This document shows, piece by piece, positions 6,147 through 13,030 of a DNA stretch of 13,030 nucleotides. Positions within the stretch are counted from its first letter, which is position 1; every line of letters begins with the position of its first letter. Source of the stretch: Lachnospiraceae bacterium (GTDB lineage: Bacteria > Bacillota_A > Clostridia > Lachnospirales > Lachnospiraceae). A model generated the notes under the pieces. It saw only the letters and a program-made list of their open reading frames with translations. It searched no databases and was not told the origin of the DNA. Location of the stretch: assembly GCA_017958245.1 (NCBI GenBank), contig JAGDDC010000232.1, positions 1 to 13,030 of the forward strand. The letters are read 5' to 3'. Both the position numbers and the translations under genes were made by a program.

Positions 6147-8644
6147 AGAAGATGAGGTTTGTGGGAGCGATACTGGTACTGGCACTTACATTTGCGTGTA
6201 TGGCGGGGCTGGTTCCTGCGAAGGCTGGTGAAAAGCTGATTTTAATGAACAACGATGACTCCAAGGTTGCCATAGAGCCCGGAATGACAGTACATAAGAG
6301 TCTTCCGGTGAAGACGGTCAGCCCTATGTTTCAGCTGTCTTCGCTAAAGCTTGATATAGACTCGCCACTCATTTCAGCCTCAAATATCAAGCTGGTTAAA
6401 GGCGATGGCCGTGAAGTCATCACCGGGGAAAGCATCAATCAGATGAGCGAATTGAAGCTGGAGTTTGACCTTACCTCAAAGGACAGCTTAAAGATAGGTA
6501 CATATACCGCAACCCTGAAGGGAAAGGTCTGGATTGATGAGTATGATCCCGATGCGGGAAACGAGGAGGTTATACTCCTTACATTTGATGTGTTTGTCCC
6601 AAATGAGAAGTCTCCGATCATGCTAAGCATAGACTCGGTTAATTACAACGAGGATTTGGTCATGCCTGGGAGCAGTTTCGATCTCTACCTGACAGTGAGA
6701 AACAACGGGCAGACTGATGCGCTTAACGTGTATGTCAGCCTTGGCATGGACGAAGGTCTCGACCCGGGTTATTCGGTTGAGCTGCACAGGATAGGTGATA
6801 TCTACGCGGGAAACAGCGGGAAGATAACGATTCCCGTCAACGTCCTGTCGGACTGCAAGGTCGGACAGCACACGATAACCGCAAATTTTACTTACAAGGA
6901 CTCCGCAGGAGAGGAGAAGACGTCTTCCAAAAACATCTACGTCAATGTCAAGGAAGTCGGTAAGGTCGACAATGCACCATTCATCTCCCTTCTCACAAAT
7001 GATAACTACAAGAAGATCACACCAGACAGCAAGGACAGTGTCACGGTAAAGATAAAGAACGAGGGCGATGCAGACGCAAAAAATGTCAGGCTCAGGGTTC
7101 CCGAGGGCCTTGGAGCTGACGCCGGAATCACAAAGGCCTTTACCAGTGATTACATCGACGTGGGGACGATCGAGCCCGGAAAGACCATGAAGGTGGATAT
7201 CCCGTTTGTTGTTGCAAAATCAGGGCAGAAAGAGCTTACAGATATTAAGATTGAAGTCGACTATACCGGAAAGGATGAATCCGCGGTGAAGACCGCCAAG
7301 ATGAGTCTCTATCTCGTGAGCCCCGAAGCGGCTGTTCCTGAAGAAAACCGTGATCTCATCACCATCACGGGAGCTTCACACACCCCTTCGACGCCTTACG
7401 CGGGCAGCAATGTCACCGTTTATTTTACGGTAAACAACGGCGGAACACGCACGATCAGGGACTTCAAGATCAAAGGCGAACAGCTTTCAAAGGCCAACTT
7501 TGAGCCCATATCATCGAATCCCGAGACTTACGTGGGCGACATCGAGAAAGGCAAATCAAAGAGCGTTTCGATGACCTTCAGAGTGGGCGAAGAGATTCCC
7601 GAAGGTCTTAACACACTGGCATTTTCCTATACATACGTCGATGCAGACGGTGTAATGCAAAACGGAAACTACAGCATGTACGTCCTCAACGTCGTCAACG
7701 AAAAGGGCAGCAGTATCGGCAAGCCCAAGCTCATCGTTGACTCATGGAACGTGGTTGACGAAAAGGGCGACATCCATGCGGGAGACGTATTTGACCTCAA
7801 CTTCTCGCTGCTCAACACTCACGGCACCAAGGCCGCGAAGAACATCAAGATCACGCTTACACAGGCGGAAGGCATATTTGCGCCTAAATCGGGATCGAAC
7901 ATGTTCTATGAGACCAAGATCGGCCCCGGAGAGCGCATAGAGAAGACGATCCAGCTCAAGGCGAAGTCCACCACGGCTACCGGAGATTACGATCTCGTGA
8001 TCAAGGTGGAGTACGAGTACGACGACATGAGCGACGCCGACAAGGAAGCAGGCGGAGTGACCGATGACAATACACTGAAGATCCACACAGTTGAGAACTA
8101 CAGGCCCAAGATCGAGAACCTCTTCGTCGAGGGTATGGACGGCGGCATCTACATGGGACAGGAGGCGACGCTCTCCTTCGAGTTCTACAACATGGGTCAG
8201 TCGCAGTTGAACAACGTCTTCGTGACGGTCGAGGGTGATTTCGCTCTCGCAAACAACAGTGAGATGAGCTTTGTCGGAACAGTCATGGCAGGCGGACAGG
8301 AGTACGTTAGTCCTTCGATCATACCGCTTGTATCGGGCGAGGCTCAGGGCACGGTAGTCGTGCATTTTGAGGACAGCAACGGTGACGAGGTTACGACGAG
8401 TTCGAACTTCATGGCGATGGTAGAGGATTTCCCGAGCGGCGACTTCGGCGGTGACTTCTACGATCCGGGCTTTGATCCCGGCTTCGACATGCCCGAAGAG
8501 GAGGCCGCAGAGCCCATCATGCCTGTCTGGGCGTTCATCCTGATGCTCGTGGCGGTTCTCGGTCTGGGAACACTCATCACTTACAAGGTGATCATTTCGA
8601 GCAAAAAGAAGAAGATGAGAAGAGAAGCGGACATGGCTGACTGA
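6143..8644 (+). CDS. Secreted, membrane-anchored protein with tandem CARDB/NEW3-like Ig domains (COG1361-like)
   Basis: The 833-residue protein has a signal peptide (MKKMR, hydrophobic core, likely cut after VPAKA near residue 29). A first beta-rich domain spans about 30-155. Five tandem domains of about 110-125 residues then start near 158, 278, 404, 527 and 654, each carrying the CARDB/NEW3 pattern of a strand pair around 'G..[FV].[LV].[VF].N.G', as in MPGSSFDLYLTVRNNGQTD and YAGSNVTVYFTVNNGGTR. An acidic Gly/Phe/Asp-rich stalk (about 763-790), one membrane segment (about 791-815) and a basic cytoplasmic tail (KKKKMRR) follow. AAGGAGG lies 9 nt before ATG 6143. Such 'S-layer domain' proteins sit beside MacB-type ABC genes in Clostridia and archaea. 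It may serve as the extracytoplasmic adaptor or substrate receptor; the actual role is unknown. Confidence 0.85.
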   Translation: MKKMRFVGAILVLALTFACMAGLVPAKAGEKLILMNNDDSKVAIEPGMTVHKSLPVKTVSPMFQLSSLKLDIDSPLISASNIKLVKGDGREVITGESINQMSELKLEFDLTSKDSLKIGTYTATLKGKVWIDEYDPDAGNEEVILLTFDVFVPNEKSPIMLSIDSVNYNEDLVMPGSSFDLYLTVRNNGQTDALNVYVSLGMDEGLDPGYSVELHRIGDIYAGNSGKITIPVNVLSDCKVGQHTITANFTYKDSAGEEKTSSKNIYVNVKEVGKVDNAPFISLLTNDNYKKITPDSKDSVTVKIKNEGDADAKNVRLRVPEGLGADAGITKAFTSDYIDVGTIEPGKTMKVDIPFVVAKSGQKELTDIKIEVDYTGKDESAVKTAKMSLYLVSPEAAVPEENRDLITITGASHTPSTPYAGSNVTVYFTVNNGGTRTIRDFKIKGEQLSKANFEPISSNPETYVGDIEKGKSKSVSMTFRVGEEIPEGLNTLAFSYTYVDADGVMQNGNYSMYVLNVVNEKGSSIGKPKLIVDSWNVVDEKGDIHAGDVFDLNFSLLNTHGTKAAKNIKITLTQAEGIFAPKSGSNMFYETKIGPGERIEKTIQLKAKSTTATGDYDLVIKVEYEYDDMSDADKEAGGVTDDNTLKIHTVENYRPKIENLFVEGMDGGIYMGQEATLSFEFYNMGQSQLNNVFVTVEGDFALANNSEMSFVGTVMAGGQEYVSPSIIPLVSGEAQGTVVVHFEDSNGDEVTTSSNFMAMVEDFPSGDFGGDFYDPGFDPGFDMPEEEAAEPIMPVWAFILMLVAVLGLGTLITYKVIISSKKKKMRREADMAD

Positions 8645-8673
8645 TGCAGTTATAGAAAGGCAAGGTACTGAAA

Positions 8674-9237
8674 ATGGGAGACAACGAAAACCTGGTTACG
8701 GATGTTACGGATCTGGAGGCCCCCGCTATGGAGGTTGAGGGAGCTTCCGAGGATTATATAGGAGGCAGCGACGGTTCCGGAGAGGGCGACTTTTCGGGCG
8801 AACTCGAGGGGAGCTTCGAGGAAGGCGGCGCAGACCTTGAAGAGGGCGACATGAAAGAAGAATACGCCGAGGGCGACGGGGCCACCGAGGAGGGCATAAA
8901 CACGATCGGTGCCATGGAAGGCGACGGGGCCGCAGACGGCGGGATCCTCACGGGTGTGTATGAGGAAGGCGACGGTGCTGTGTATGACGGAGTCGACGTC
9001 GGCGATATGGGCGAGTACGCCGAGAGTTACGACGGCGATTACGAAGGCATGTCCGGGGAAGAAGGGTATGATGCCATGATGGAAGTGGACGGCGACGCAG
9101 GGTCATCATTTGAGCCGATGGCAAGCTGGGGCTTCATCATAGGCATGGCTCTCCTCGCAGCGGCTGTTTCCGTGGGACTTGGCATACTCTTTGCAAAGCT
9201 CCGCATAAAGAAGGGCATCGATCCGTACGACGATTGA
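8674..9237 (+). CDS. Very acidic Gly/Asp/Glu-rich protein with C-terminal membrane segment
   Basis: I do not recognise a family. The 187-residue protein has 47 Asp/Glu, a single Lys (61) and no Arg in its first 152 residues, with many Gly and Tyr and no Cys. It lacks an N-terminal signal peptide. One membrane segment spans about 153-173 and is followed by KLRIKKGIDPYDD, so the positive-inside rule predicts the acidic part outside and the short tail inside. Three 16-residue imperfect repeats start at E66, E82 and E98 (EGDGA each time). AAGG stands 8 nt before ATG 8674. The gene is 29 nt after the CARDB gene and 19 nt before the permease gene, so it is surely part of the operon. Possible roles are cation binding, a spacer through the cell wall, or a partner of the basic loop of the permease; all are inference. 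Confidence 0.75.
   Translation: MGDNENLVTDVTDLEAPAMEVEGASEDYIGGSDGSGEGDFSGELEGSFEEGGADLEEGDMKEEYAEGDGATEEGINTIGAMEGDGAADGGILTGVYEEGDGAVYDGVDVGDMGEYAESYDGDYEGMSGEEGYDAMMEVDGDAGSSFEPMASWGFIIGMALLAAAVSVGLGILFAKLRIKKGIDPYDD
8869..9012 (+). repeat. Three imperfect 48-nt (16-residue) tandem repeats in the acidic protein gene
   Basis: Units start at 8869, 8917 and 8965 with exact 48-nt spacing. Each begins with a Glu-Gly-Asp-Gly-Ala block at DNA level (GA[AG] GGC GAC GG[GT] GC[CT]) and continues with xx[ED/G]G[IV]. Later positions diverge. Weaker acidic sequence surrounds them. Confidence 0.65.
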
Positions 9238-9256
9238 GAAAGGGAAAAGTGTAACT

Positions 9257-10585
9257 ATGAGGATTATCGATCTGCTTAAAATGGGGATCCGAAACCTTCG
9301 CAGAAGAAAAGCCAGGACCGCGCTCACGGTCATCGGCGTGGTGATAGGAACCATCTCGATCGTCGTCATGATATCGATCGGACTGGGCATGAACGCCAAC
9401 TTCGACGCGGCGGTCATGCAGAACGGAGCCATGACGGTCATCAACGTCAGGGCAAACTCCTATGTCGAGCAGGAAAACGGCGAGTGGCAGGAGGTCAAAC
9501 AGACACTTGACGAGAAAGCCATGGAGGCGATCAGGAAGATAGATCATGTCAAGGCCGTGTCTCCGCGCGTCGAAGATTACAACGCGACGATGTACACGGG
9601 CAAATGGCAGAGCTGGGGGAGCTTCATCATCATCGATTATACGTACTATGAGGACCTCGGCTTCCCGGCGCTCCAGGATGGGACCTATCCGACCAAGGAG
9701 AACTGGAACAAGGTCATTTTCGGAGAACAGACGCTCAAAAGCTTCTACAAGTTCTCCGGGAGATCCTACCAGGAAAAGGACGACGTTGACCCCGCAAAGG
9801 ATCAGATATATATACAGTTCAACGAGTTTGAGACCAATCCGAAGAAGAAGCCCTATCAATACAAGGTCACGGATTTCGGTATCTCCGCGGGCGAAGAATA
9901 CAGCGAGTACAGCTACTCGATCATCATCGACATAGAAAACTACAGGAACATGATGAAGAAGTACTCTGAGACGCTCAAGGTGGAGGACCGCAAGAAGGTC
10001 AAGTCAAAGCTGAACTCGTTCAACAACATCATCATCAACGTCGACAACATGAACAACGTCACCGAGGTCCAGGACAGGATCAAGGAACTCGGATACGTGT
10101 CCGACAGCGATATGCAGTGGATCGAGACGCAGAAGCAGACTTCGAAGATGCTGCAAATGATCCTCGGCGCGATCGGCGGAGTCGCAATGCTCGTTTCCGC
10201 CATCAACATCGCAAATACCATGATCATGTCGATCTACGAGAGGACCAAGGAGATCGGTATCATGAAGGTGCTCGGATGCTACATCAGGGATATCAAGAGA
10301 CTCTTCCTCTTTGAGGCGGGGATGATAGGACTGATCGGAAGCATCATAGGCATCGCTTTGAGCCTTCTCGCGTCCTGGGTGATCAACACCTACGGAACGG
10401 AGATCTTCTCGTCTCTGATGGATACGGGCTTCGGCGACCAGGGGGTCGGGTATTCACTGATCCCGTTCTGGCTGCCGCTTCTGGCCGCGGCATTCGGTAC
10501 CTTGGTCGGTATCGTATCCGGCTACTTCCCTGCGCGACGCGCAACGAAGATCTCGGCTATCGAGGCAATGAGAACAGAAGGATAA
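9257..10585 (+). CDS. MacB/FtsX-type ABC transporter permease
   Basis: The 442-residue protein has the standard MacB layout: a basic N-terminal stretch (NLRRRKARTALT), TM1 at about 20-43, a large extracytoplasmic domain at about 45-295, TM2 at about 299-323, the cytoplasmic coupling motif ERTKEIGIMKVLG, TM3 at about 353-378 and TM4 at about 403-427, ending FPARRATKISAIEAMRTEG. The outer domain contains Lys-rich patches (NPKKKPYQYK; RKKVKSK). The family moves no solute through a channel but drives conformational work on extracytoplasmic partners (MacB, LolCE, FtsX, YknZ). AGGG stands 12 nt before ATG 9257. It is the last gene of the operon and pairs with the ATPase at 5205. No MacA/HlyD-type adaptor gene is present; the CARDB and acidic proteins occupy its place. 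Confidence 0.9.
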   Translation: MRIIDLLKMGIRNLRRRKARTALTVIGVVIGTISIVVMISIGLGMNANFDAAVMQNGAMTVINVRANSYVEQENGEWQEVKQTLDEKAMEAIRKIDHVKAVSPRVEDYNATMYTGKWQSWGSFIIIDYTYYEDLGFPALQDGTYPTKENWNKVIFGEQTLKSFYKFSGRSYQEKDDVDPAKDQIYIQFNEFETNPKKKPYQYKVTDFGISAGEEYSEYSYSIIIDIENYRNMMKKYSETLKVEDRKKVKSKLNSFNNIIINVDNMNNVTEVQDRIKELGYVSDSDMQWIETQKQTSKMLQMILGAIGGVAMLVSAINIANTMIMSIYERTKEIGIMKVLGCYIRDIKRLFLFEAGMIGLIGSIIGIALSLLASWVINTYGTEIFSSLMDTGFGDQGVGYSLIPFWLPLLAAAFGTLVGIVSGYFPARRATKISAIEAMRTEG

Positions 10586-10688
10586 AACAAAGACTGCCAT
10601 GTCTTAACTTCTTTACCGAACAAACCGGTAAGGAGGGTATGACATGGCAGCATTTTTTATCCGAGGTTTTTTGGATTGTTGTTTTATC
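10581..10688. repeat. Nested inverted repeats between convergent operons
   Basis: GATAAAACAA (10581-10590) and its exact complement TTGTTTTATC (10679-10688) flank the 108-nt region. Each outer arm overlaps the stop codon of the neighbouring gene. Inside are the arms of the terminator hairpin (10594-10618 with 10626-10650). The symmetry is consistent with a terminator serving both strands; a small inserted palindromic element is a less likely alternative. Confidence 0.6.
10594..10658. terminator. Bidirectional terminator between the permease and Gx transporter genes
   Basis: A long imperfect stem pairs 10594-10618 with 10626-10650. It has a perfect 10-bp base (CTGCCATGTC / GACATGGCAG), an inner perfect arm TTACCG / CGGTAA, a few mismatches and wobbles between, and a 7-nt loop AACAAAC. 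On the + strand it is followed by CA and six T (10653-10658). On the - strand it is followed by TCTTTGTTTTATC, also T-rich. Position and structure fit termination of both converging transcripts. Confidence 0.85.
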
Positions 10689-11196
10689 ACCCGTTGCCCG
10701 CACGCGGCGGGAACATGTTCAGAGTGAGCTTCACGACGGCTCCGGTTATCAGGCCTGCAGCGACGCCCGATGCGATGAGAAAGGGTGCGTAGTAGAAGAT
10801 CGATGTGCCCACGAGAAAGAGAGCGCAGAGGAGCTGGCCCATGTTGTGGGCAACGCCGCCCGCGACACTCACGCCTATGACCGAGAAACGTTTTATGCGT
10901 TTCAAAGCGAGCATAACGAGCATGCTTAGTAAGCAGCCTGCGAAGCTGTATAGCATTGAAAACAGGCTTCCGAAGGTGAAGCCTGCGAGCACGATCCTCA
11001 CAACGGCGAGGACGCCCGCGTAACCCATGCCGAGCACATAGAGAGCCACGAGCACCGCTATGTTTGCAAGGCCGATCTTCACGCCCGGGACAGGTATGAA
11101 AACAGGCAGCAGGCTCTCAAGGTAATTCAGTATGAAGGCTGCAGCGGTCAGCACTCCGAGAAGTGCGATCTTTTTCGTGTTAGTGTTTAGTTCCAT
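10687..11196 (-). CDS. Gx transporter family membrane protein (Hpre_diP_synt_I)
   Basis: The 169-residue hydrophobic protein has about five membrane segments. It begins TKKIALLGVLTAAAFILNYLE and contains PVPGVKIGLANIAVLVALYVLG, which is diagnostic of the family annotated either as 'heptaprenyl diphosphate synthase component I' or as 'Gx transporter'. The synthase name is probably misleading for an integral membrane protein that resembles ECF-type substrate-binding subunits. ATG 11196 has AGGAAG 6-7 nt upstream and overlaps the preceding NusG-II gene by 10 nt. This pairing is common in Clostridia, often near ApbE/FMN or Rnf genes, though none of those is visible here. The substrate is unknown. 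Confidence 0.85.
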   Translation of the reverse strand: MELNTNTKKIALLGVLTAAAFILNYLESLLPVFIPVPGVKIGLANIAVLVALYVLGMGYAGVLAVVRIVLAGFTFGSLFSMLYSFAGCLLSMLVMLALKRIKRFSVIGVSVAGGVAHNMGQLLCALFLVGTSIFYYAPFLIASGVAAGLITGAVVKLTLNMFPPRAGNG

Positions 11197-11585
11197 AGTA
11201 TTCTTCCTGCCGGGCTGTGACCGACCACATAGTCTGTTTCGGCAGGCTCACCGCCTATTATGGTTATCACTATCTTTGCGGGGAGACAGATGATGGTCTC
11301 TCCGGTCTTGCTGACGGGCGCGTGATCCCTGCAGATCTTGTCGGGGCAGAGCGCGTGCGTCACGTCTGCCGTTCCATTGCTTATCTTCAGCGTGCAGGAG
11401 AGAGAGTTCTCCCCGGGGATCACAAGCTCCGCGTCCGCATCCAAAGGGAGTCTCGCGTACTCCCTGCCAGCGACCTCGATGAGCGCATACGCTCCGTCCT
11501 CGGTGTGAACAGCCCTGTATATGAGAAAAACTGACAGCGCCGCGATAAGCAGCGCTGCTATCAGATATATGTCATGTTTTTTCAT
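11187..11585 (-). CDS. NusG domain II-containing membrane-anchored protein
   Basis: The 132-residue protein has an N-terminal membrane anchor (about residues 5-25, IYLIAALLIAALSVFLIYRAV) and an extracytoplasmic beta domain. The family signature is CPDKICRDHAPVSKTGETIICLPAKIV: two Cys four residues apart plus a later Cys, as in NusG_II (DUF1312) proteins. Despite the name it is not the transcription factor NusG; it has only the domain II fold. ATG 11585 overlaps the subtilase stop as ATGA, and its own stop overlaps the Gx gene start, so the three genes are probably translationally coupled. The function is not established; close linkage to the Gx transporter suggests a joint membrane role. Confidence 0.85.
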   Translation of the reverse strand: MKKHDIYLIAALLIAALSVFLIYRAVHTEDGAYALIEVAGREYARLPLDADAELVIPGENSLSCTLKISNGTADVTHALCPDKICRDHAPVSKTGETIICLPAKIVITIIGGEPAETDYVVGHSPAGRILWN

Positions 11586-13030
11586 GGCTTCGCCTTCTTT
11601 ACGCGGATCTCGATCACCTTCTCAAGCCCGCTTGAAGTCGTCACGGTTATGGTGCAGCTTCCCCTGCCCACCGCGGTCACCTTGCCCTTTGCGGACACGG
11701 TCGCTACTTTCTCGTCGGAAGAGGTGAACTTGATCTTGTCCGTCGTGTCTGCAGGCGCGATCTCGTACTTGATCTTGAAGGCTTTGCCTTTGGTGAGCGT
11801 CTTCTTCTCCCTCGAAAGTGTCAGGCTCTCAGCCCTGACTATCTTTGTGAGCAGCTGGAAGACTTCCTTGTTGCCTCGCCAGTCTGAAGCAAAAATGGTG
11901 TACTGGCCAGGCGCAGCCACGTCAAATGTGAACTTTCCGCTCTTTTTGAACTCGACCGTGGTCCCGGCGGCGCTGAAATCCGACACGGAGTGCGTGCCCT
12001 GGAGGTATTTGACCGTCTTGATCCCGCTGTCTGCGTCCTTTACCTTGCCGTTTACGGTTATCGACTTGTAGGAATCGTCAACCGAGAAGGAGACGTCGGA
12101 GTACACGGGCTTGATCTCGTCATCGCTCAGATAGAAGATCTTCGCGATCTCGTTGCCTGCCCTGTCGTCCACGTAGAAGGTCAGGTATCCGCCCTTTGAA
12201 AGAGAGAGCTTCTTCCCGTCCACAAAAGTTCCCGCGGTCCCGTGCGCGAAGTCCTTGAGAGATTTGTCGCCCACAAAGTACCTGACGCTGTGTACGCCCG
12301 AGCCCGTGTCCTTCGCATCTATCTTGAGCATGAGCTTGTCCTTGTCGAAGGTCCTTGTGACCTGAAGCGTGGGATTTGTGAAGTCCGGCTCAAATGAGGG
12401 ATTCTTCGCAAAGATGGAAGATGCGCTCGCGATCCCGCCCGTCTTCACGGACCCCGCAAGTTCCGGGCGCTTCTTGACGTTCTTTGTGAGAAGGTTCTTG
12501 ACTGCCTTTGCGGTGATACCGTCCCCGTAGGAGTACACGAGTGCCGCAAGCCCGGTGACGTGGGGCGCAGCCATGGAAGAACCGCTCATATAGTCGTAGC
12601 CTCCGACAGTTGTGCTATATACGTGCACGCTCGGAACGGCTATGTCCACGGTGGTCTTGCCGAAGTTTGACTTGGTGGAGAGCTCTCCGTTCCAGTCGGT
12701 GTAGCCTACCGAGATGACGTTGTCGAGGTCAAATGACGCCGGGTAGAGGGGTTTTTGGTCGTTGTTGGTGCCGTCATTCCCCGCGGCGCAGACAAAGAGC
12801 ATGTTGGACTGCTTGATCGCAGCGAGCAGCGAAGGACAGTCGCCGTAGGTTCCCCAGCTTAAGTTGCATATATCGGCGCCCATTGCCTGGGCGTACTTGA
12901 CCGCCTTTACAGCGGAAGCTATCGACCCTTTCTTGTCCGAGCCGCCGTGTATCTTGAGCACCATGATCTTGACATCCACTGGACTTGCCACGCCTGCGAT
13001 GCCCGTCTTGTTGTCGCTCGTTGCCGCGAT
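11582..13030 (-). CDS. Secreted subtilisin-like serine protease with Ig-like and Big_2 domains (N-terminus outside window)
   Basis: The frame is open to the window edge, starting IAATSDNKTGIAGVASPVDV, the sequence that normally follows the catalytic HGTHVAG motif. Signal peptide, Asp and His therefore lie beyond 13030. Visible are the oxyanion Asn in CAAGNDG and the catalytic Ser in SGSSMAAPHVTG (Ser codon 12575-12577). After the peptidase domain come two tandem beta domains of about 80-90 residues (about 12380-12125 and 12120-11850), both with D..SG[VI].[ST]V[RK]Y, and a C-terminal Big_2 domain ending VTTSSGLEKVIEIRV. There is no LPXTG, membrane anchor or cell-wall repeat at the C-terminus, so it may be released or held by the Big_2 domain. 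It is an extracellular S8 endopeptidase; the substrate is unknown. 482 residues are visible. Confidence 0.9.
   Translation of the reverse strand: MAATSDNKTGIAGVASPVDVKIMVLKIHGGSDKKGSIASAVKAVKYAQAMGADICNLSWGTYGDCPSLLAAIKQSNMLFVCAAGNDGTNNDQKPLYPASFDLDNVISVGYTDWNGELSTKSNFGKTTVDIAVPSVHVYSTTVGGYDYMSGSSMAAPHVTGLAALVYSYGDGITAKAVKNLLTKNVKKRPELAGSVKTGGIASASSIFAKNPSFEPDFTNPTLQVTRTFDKDKLMLKIDAKDTGSGVHSVRYFVGDKSLKDFAHGTAGTFVDGKKLSLSKGGYLTFYVDDRAGNEIAKIFYLSDDEIKPVYSDVSFSVDDSYKSITVNGKVKDADSGIKTVKYLQGTHSVSDFSAAGTTVEFKKSGKFTFDVAAPGQYTIFASDWRGNKEVFQLLTKIVRAESLTLSREKKTLTKGKAFKIKYEIAPADTTDKIKFTSSDEKVATVSAKGKVTAVGRGSCTITVTTSSGLEKVIEIRVKKAKP

Noticed and set aside
10639..10929. A + strand ORF of 96 codons with a good AAGGAGGG-like site upstream of its ATG
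   Set aside because: It starts inside the terminator hairpin and runs antisense to the Gx transporter gene; its protein is charged and unrecognisable, while the opposite frame is a clear family member.
10687..11196. Heptaprenyl diphosphate synthase subunit as the function
   Set aside because: The protein is an integral membrane protein with the GLAN-type Gx transporter signature and no prenyl-synthase Asp-rich motifs.
11187..11585. Naming this gene nusG
   Set aside because: It has only the domain II fold with a membrane anchor and Cys motif; it lacks the NGN and KOW domains of the transcription factor.
12989..12991. GTG at 12991 (minus strand) as the start of the subtilase
   Set aside because: The frame continues to the window edge with sequence (IAATSDNKTGIAG) that belongs after the catalytic His motif, so the gene is truncated by the window.

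Overview
The window looks like a piece of a Gram-positive, Clostridia-type chromosome (Lachnospiraceae-like is my best guess; this is inference). The support is a MoxR/DUF58/transglutaminase cluster, a Cytidylate_kin2-type kinase, a NusG-domain-II plus Gx-transporter pair, strong AGGAGG-type ribosome sites, frequent AGG/AGA and ATA codons, and no outer-membrane genes. It is gene-dense. Two genes run off the edges: the MoxR ATPase on the left and the subtilase on the right.

Left part (1-3873, + strand): the end of a MoxR AAA+ ATPase, a DUF58 membrane protein and a TgpA-like membrane transglutaminase. This is a widespread trio thought to handle assembly or quality control of envelope proteins. 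A short region with a small possible ORF follows. Next comes a separately promoted cytidylate-kinase-like gene (4166-4804) with an extended -10 promoter, a leader hairpin next to its ribosome site, and a clear intrinsic terminator at 4827-4856.

Middle part (about 5005-10658, + strand): this is the most interesting block. A promoter and a hairpin-rich leader precede four genes: a LolD/MacB-type ABC ATPase with a long extra C-terminal tail; a secreted, single-anchor protein built of tandem CARDB/NEW3-like Ig domains; a very acidic Gly/Asp/Glu-rich protein with one C-terminal membrane segment and no signal peptide; and a MacB/FtsX-type permease. The first two genes overlap by 4 nt and the others are 19-29 nt apart. 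The two anchored proteins share a small sequence motif just before and in their membrane segments. I read this as one envelope machine in which the CARDB and acidic proteins take the place of the usual MacA/YknX-type adaptor. Its substrate cannot be told from the sequence.

Right part (10687-13030, - strand): a convergent operon transcribed from right to left. It holds a secreted S8 subtilase with Ig-like and Big_2 domains (N-terminus outside the window), a small NusG-domain-II membrane-anchored protein, and a Gx-transporter (Hpre_diP_synt_I) membrane protein. All three overlap by 4-10 nt. The two converging operons meet at a long hairpin flanked by T-rich stretches on both strands, which looks like a bidirectional terminator. 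No tRNA, rRNA, CRISPR array, transposase or replication origin is visible.
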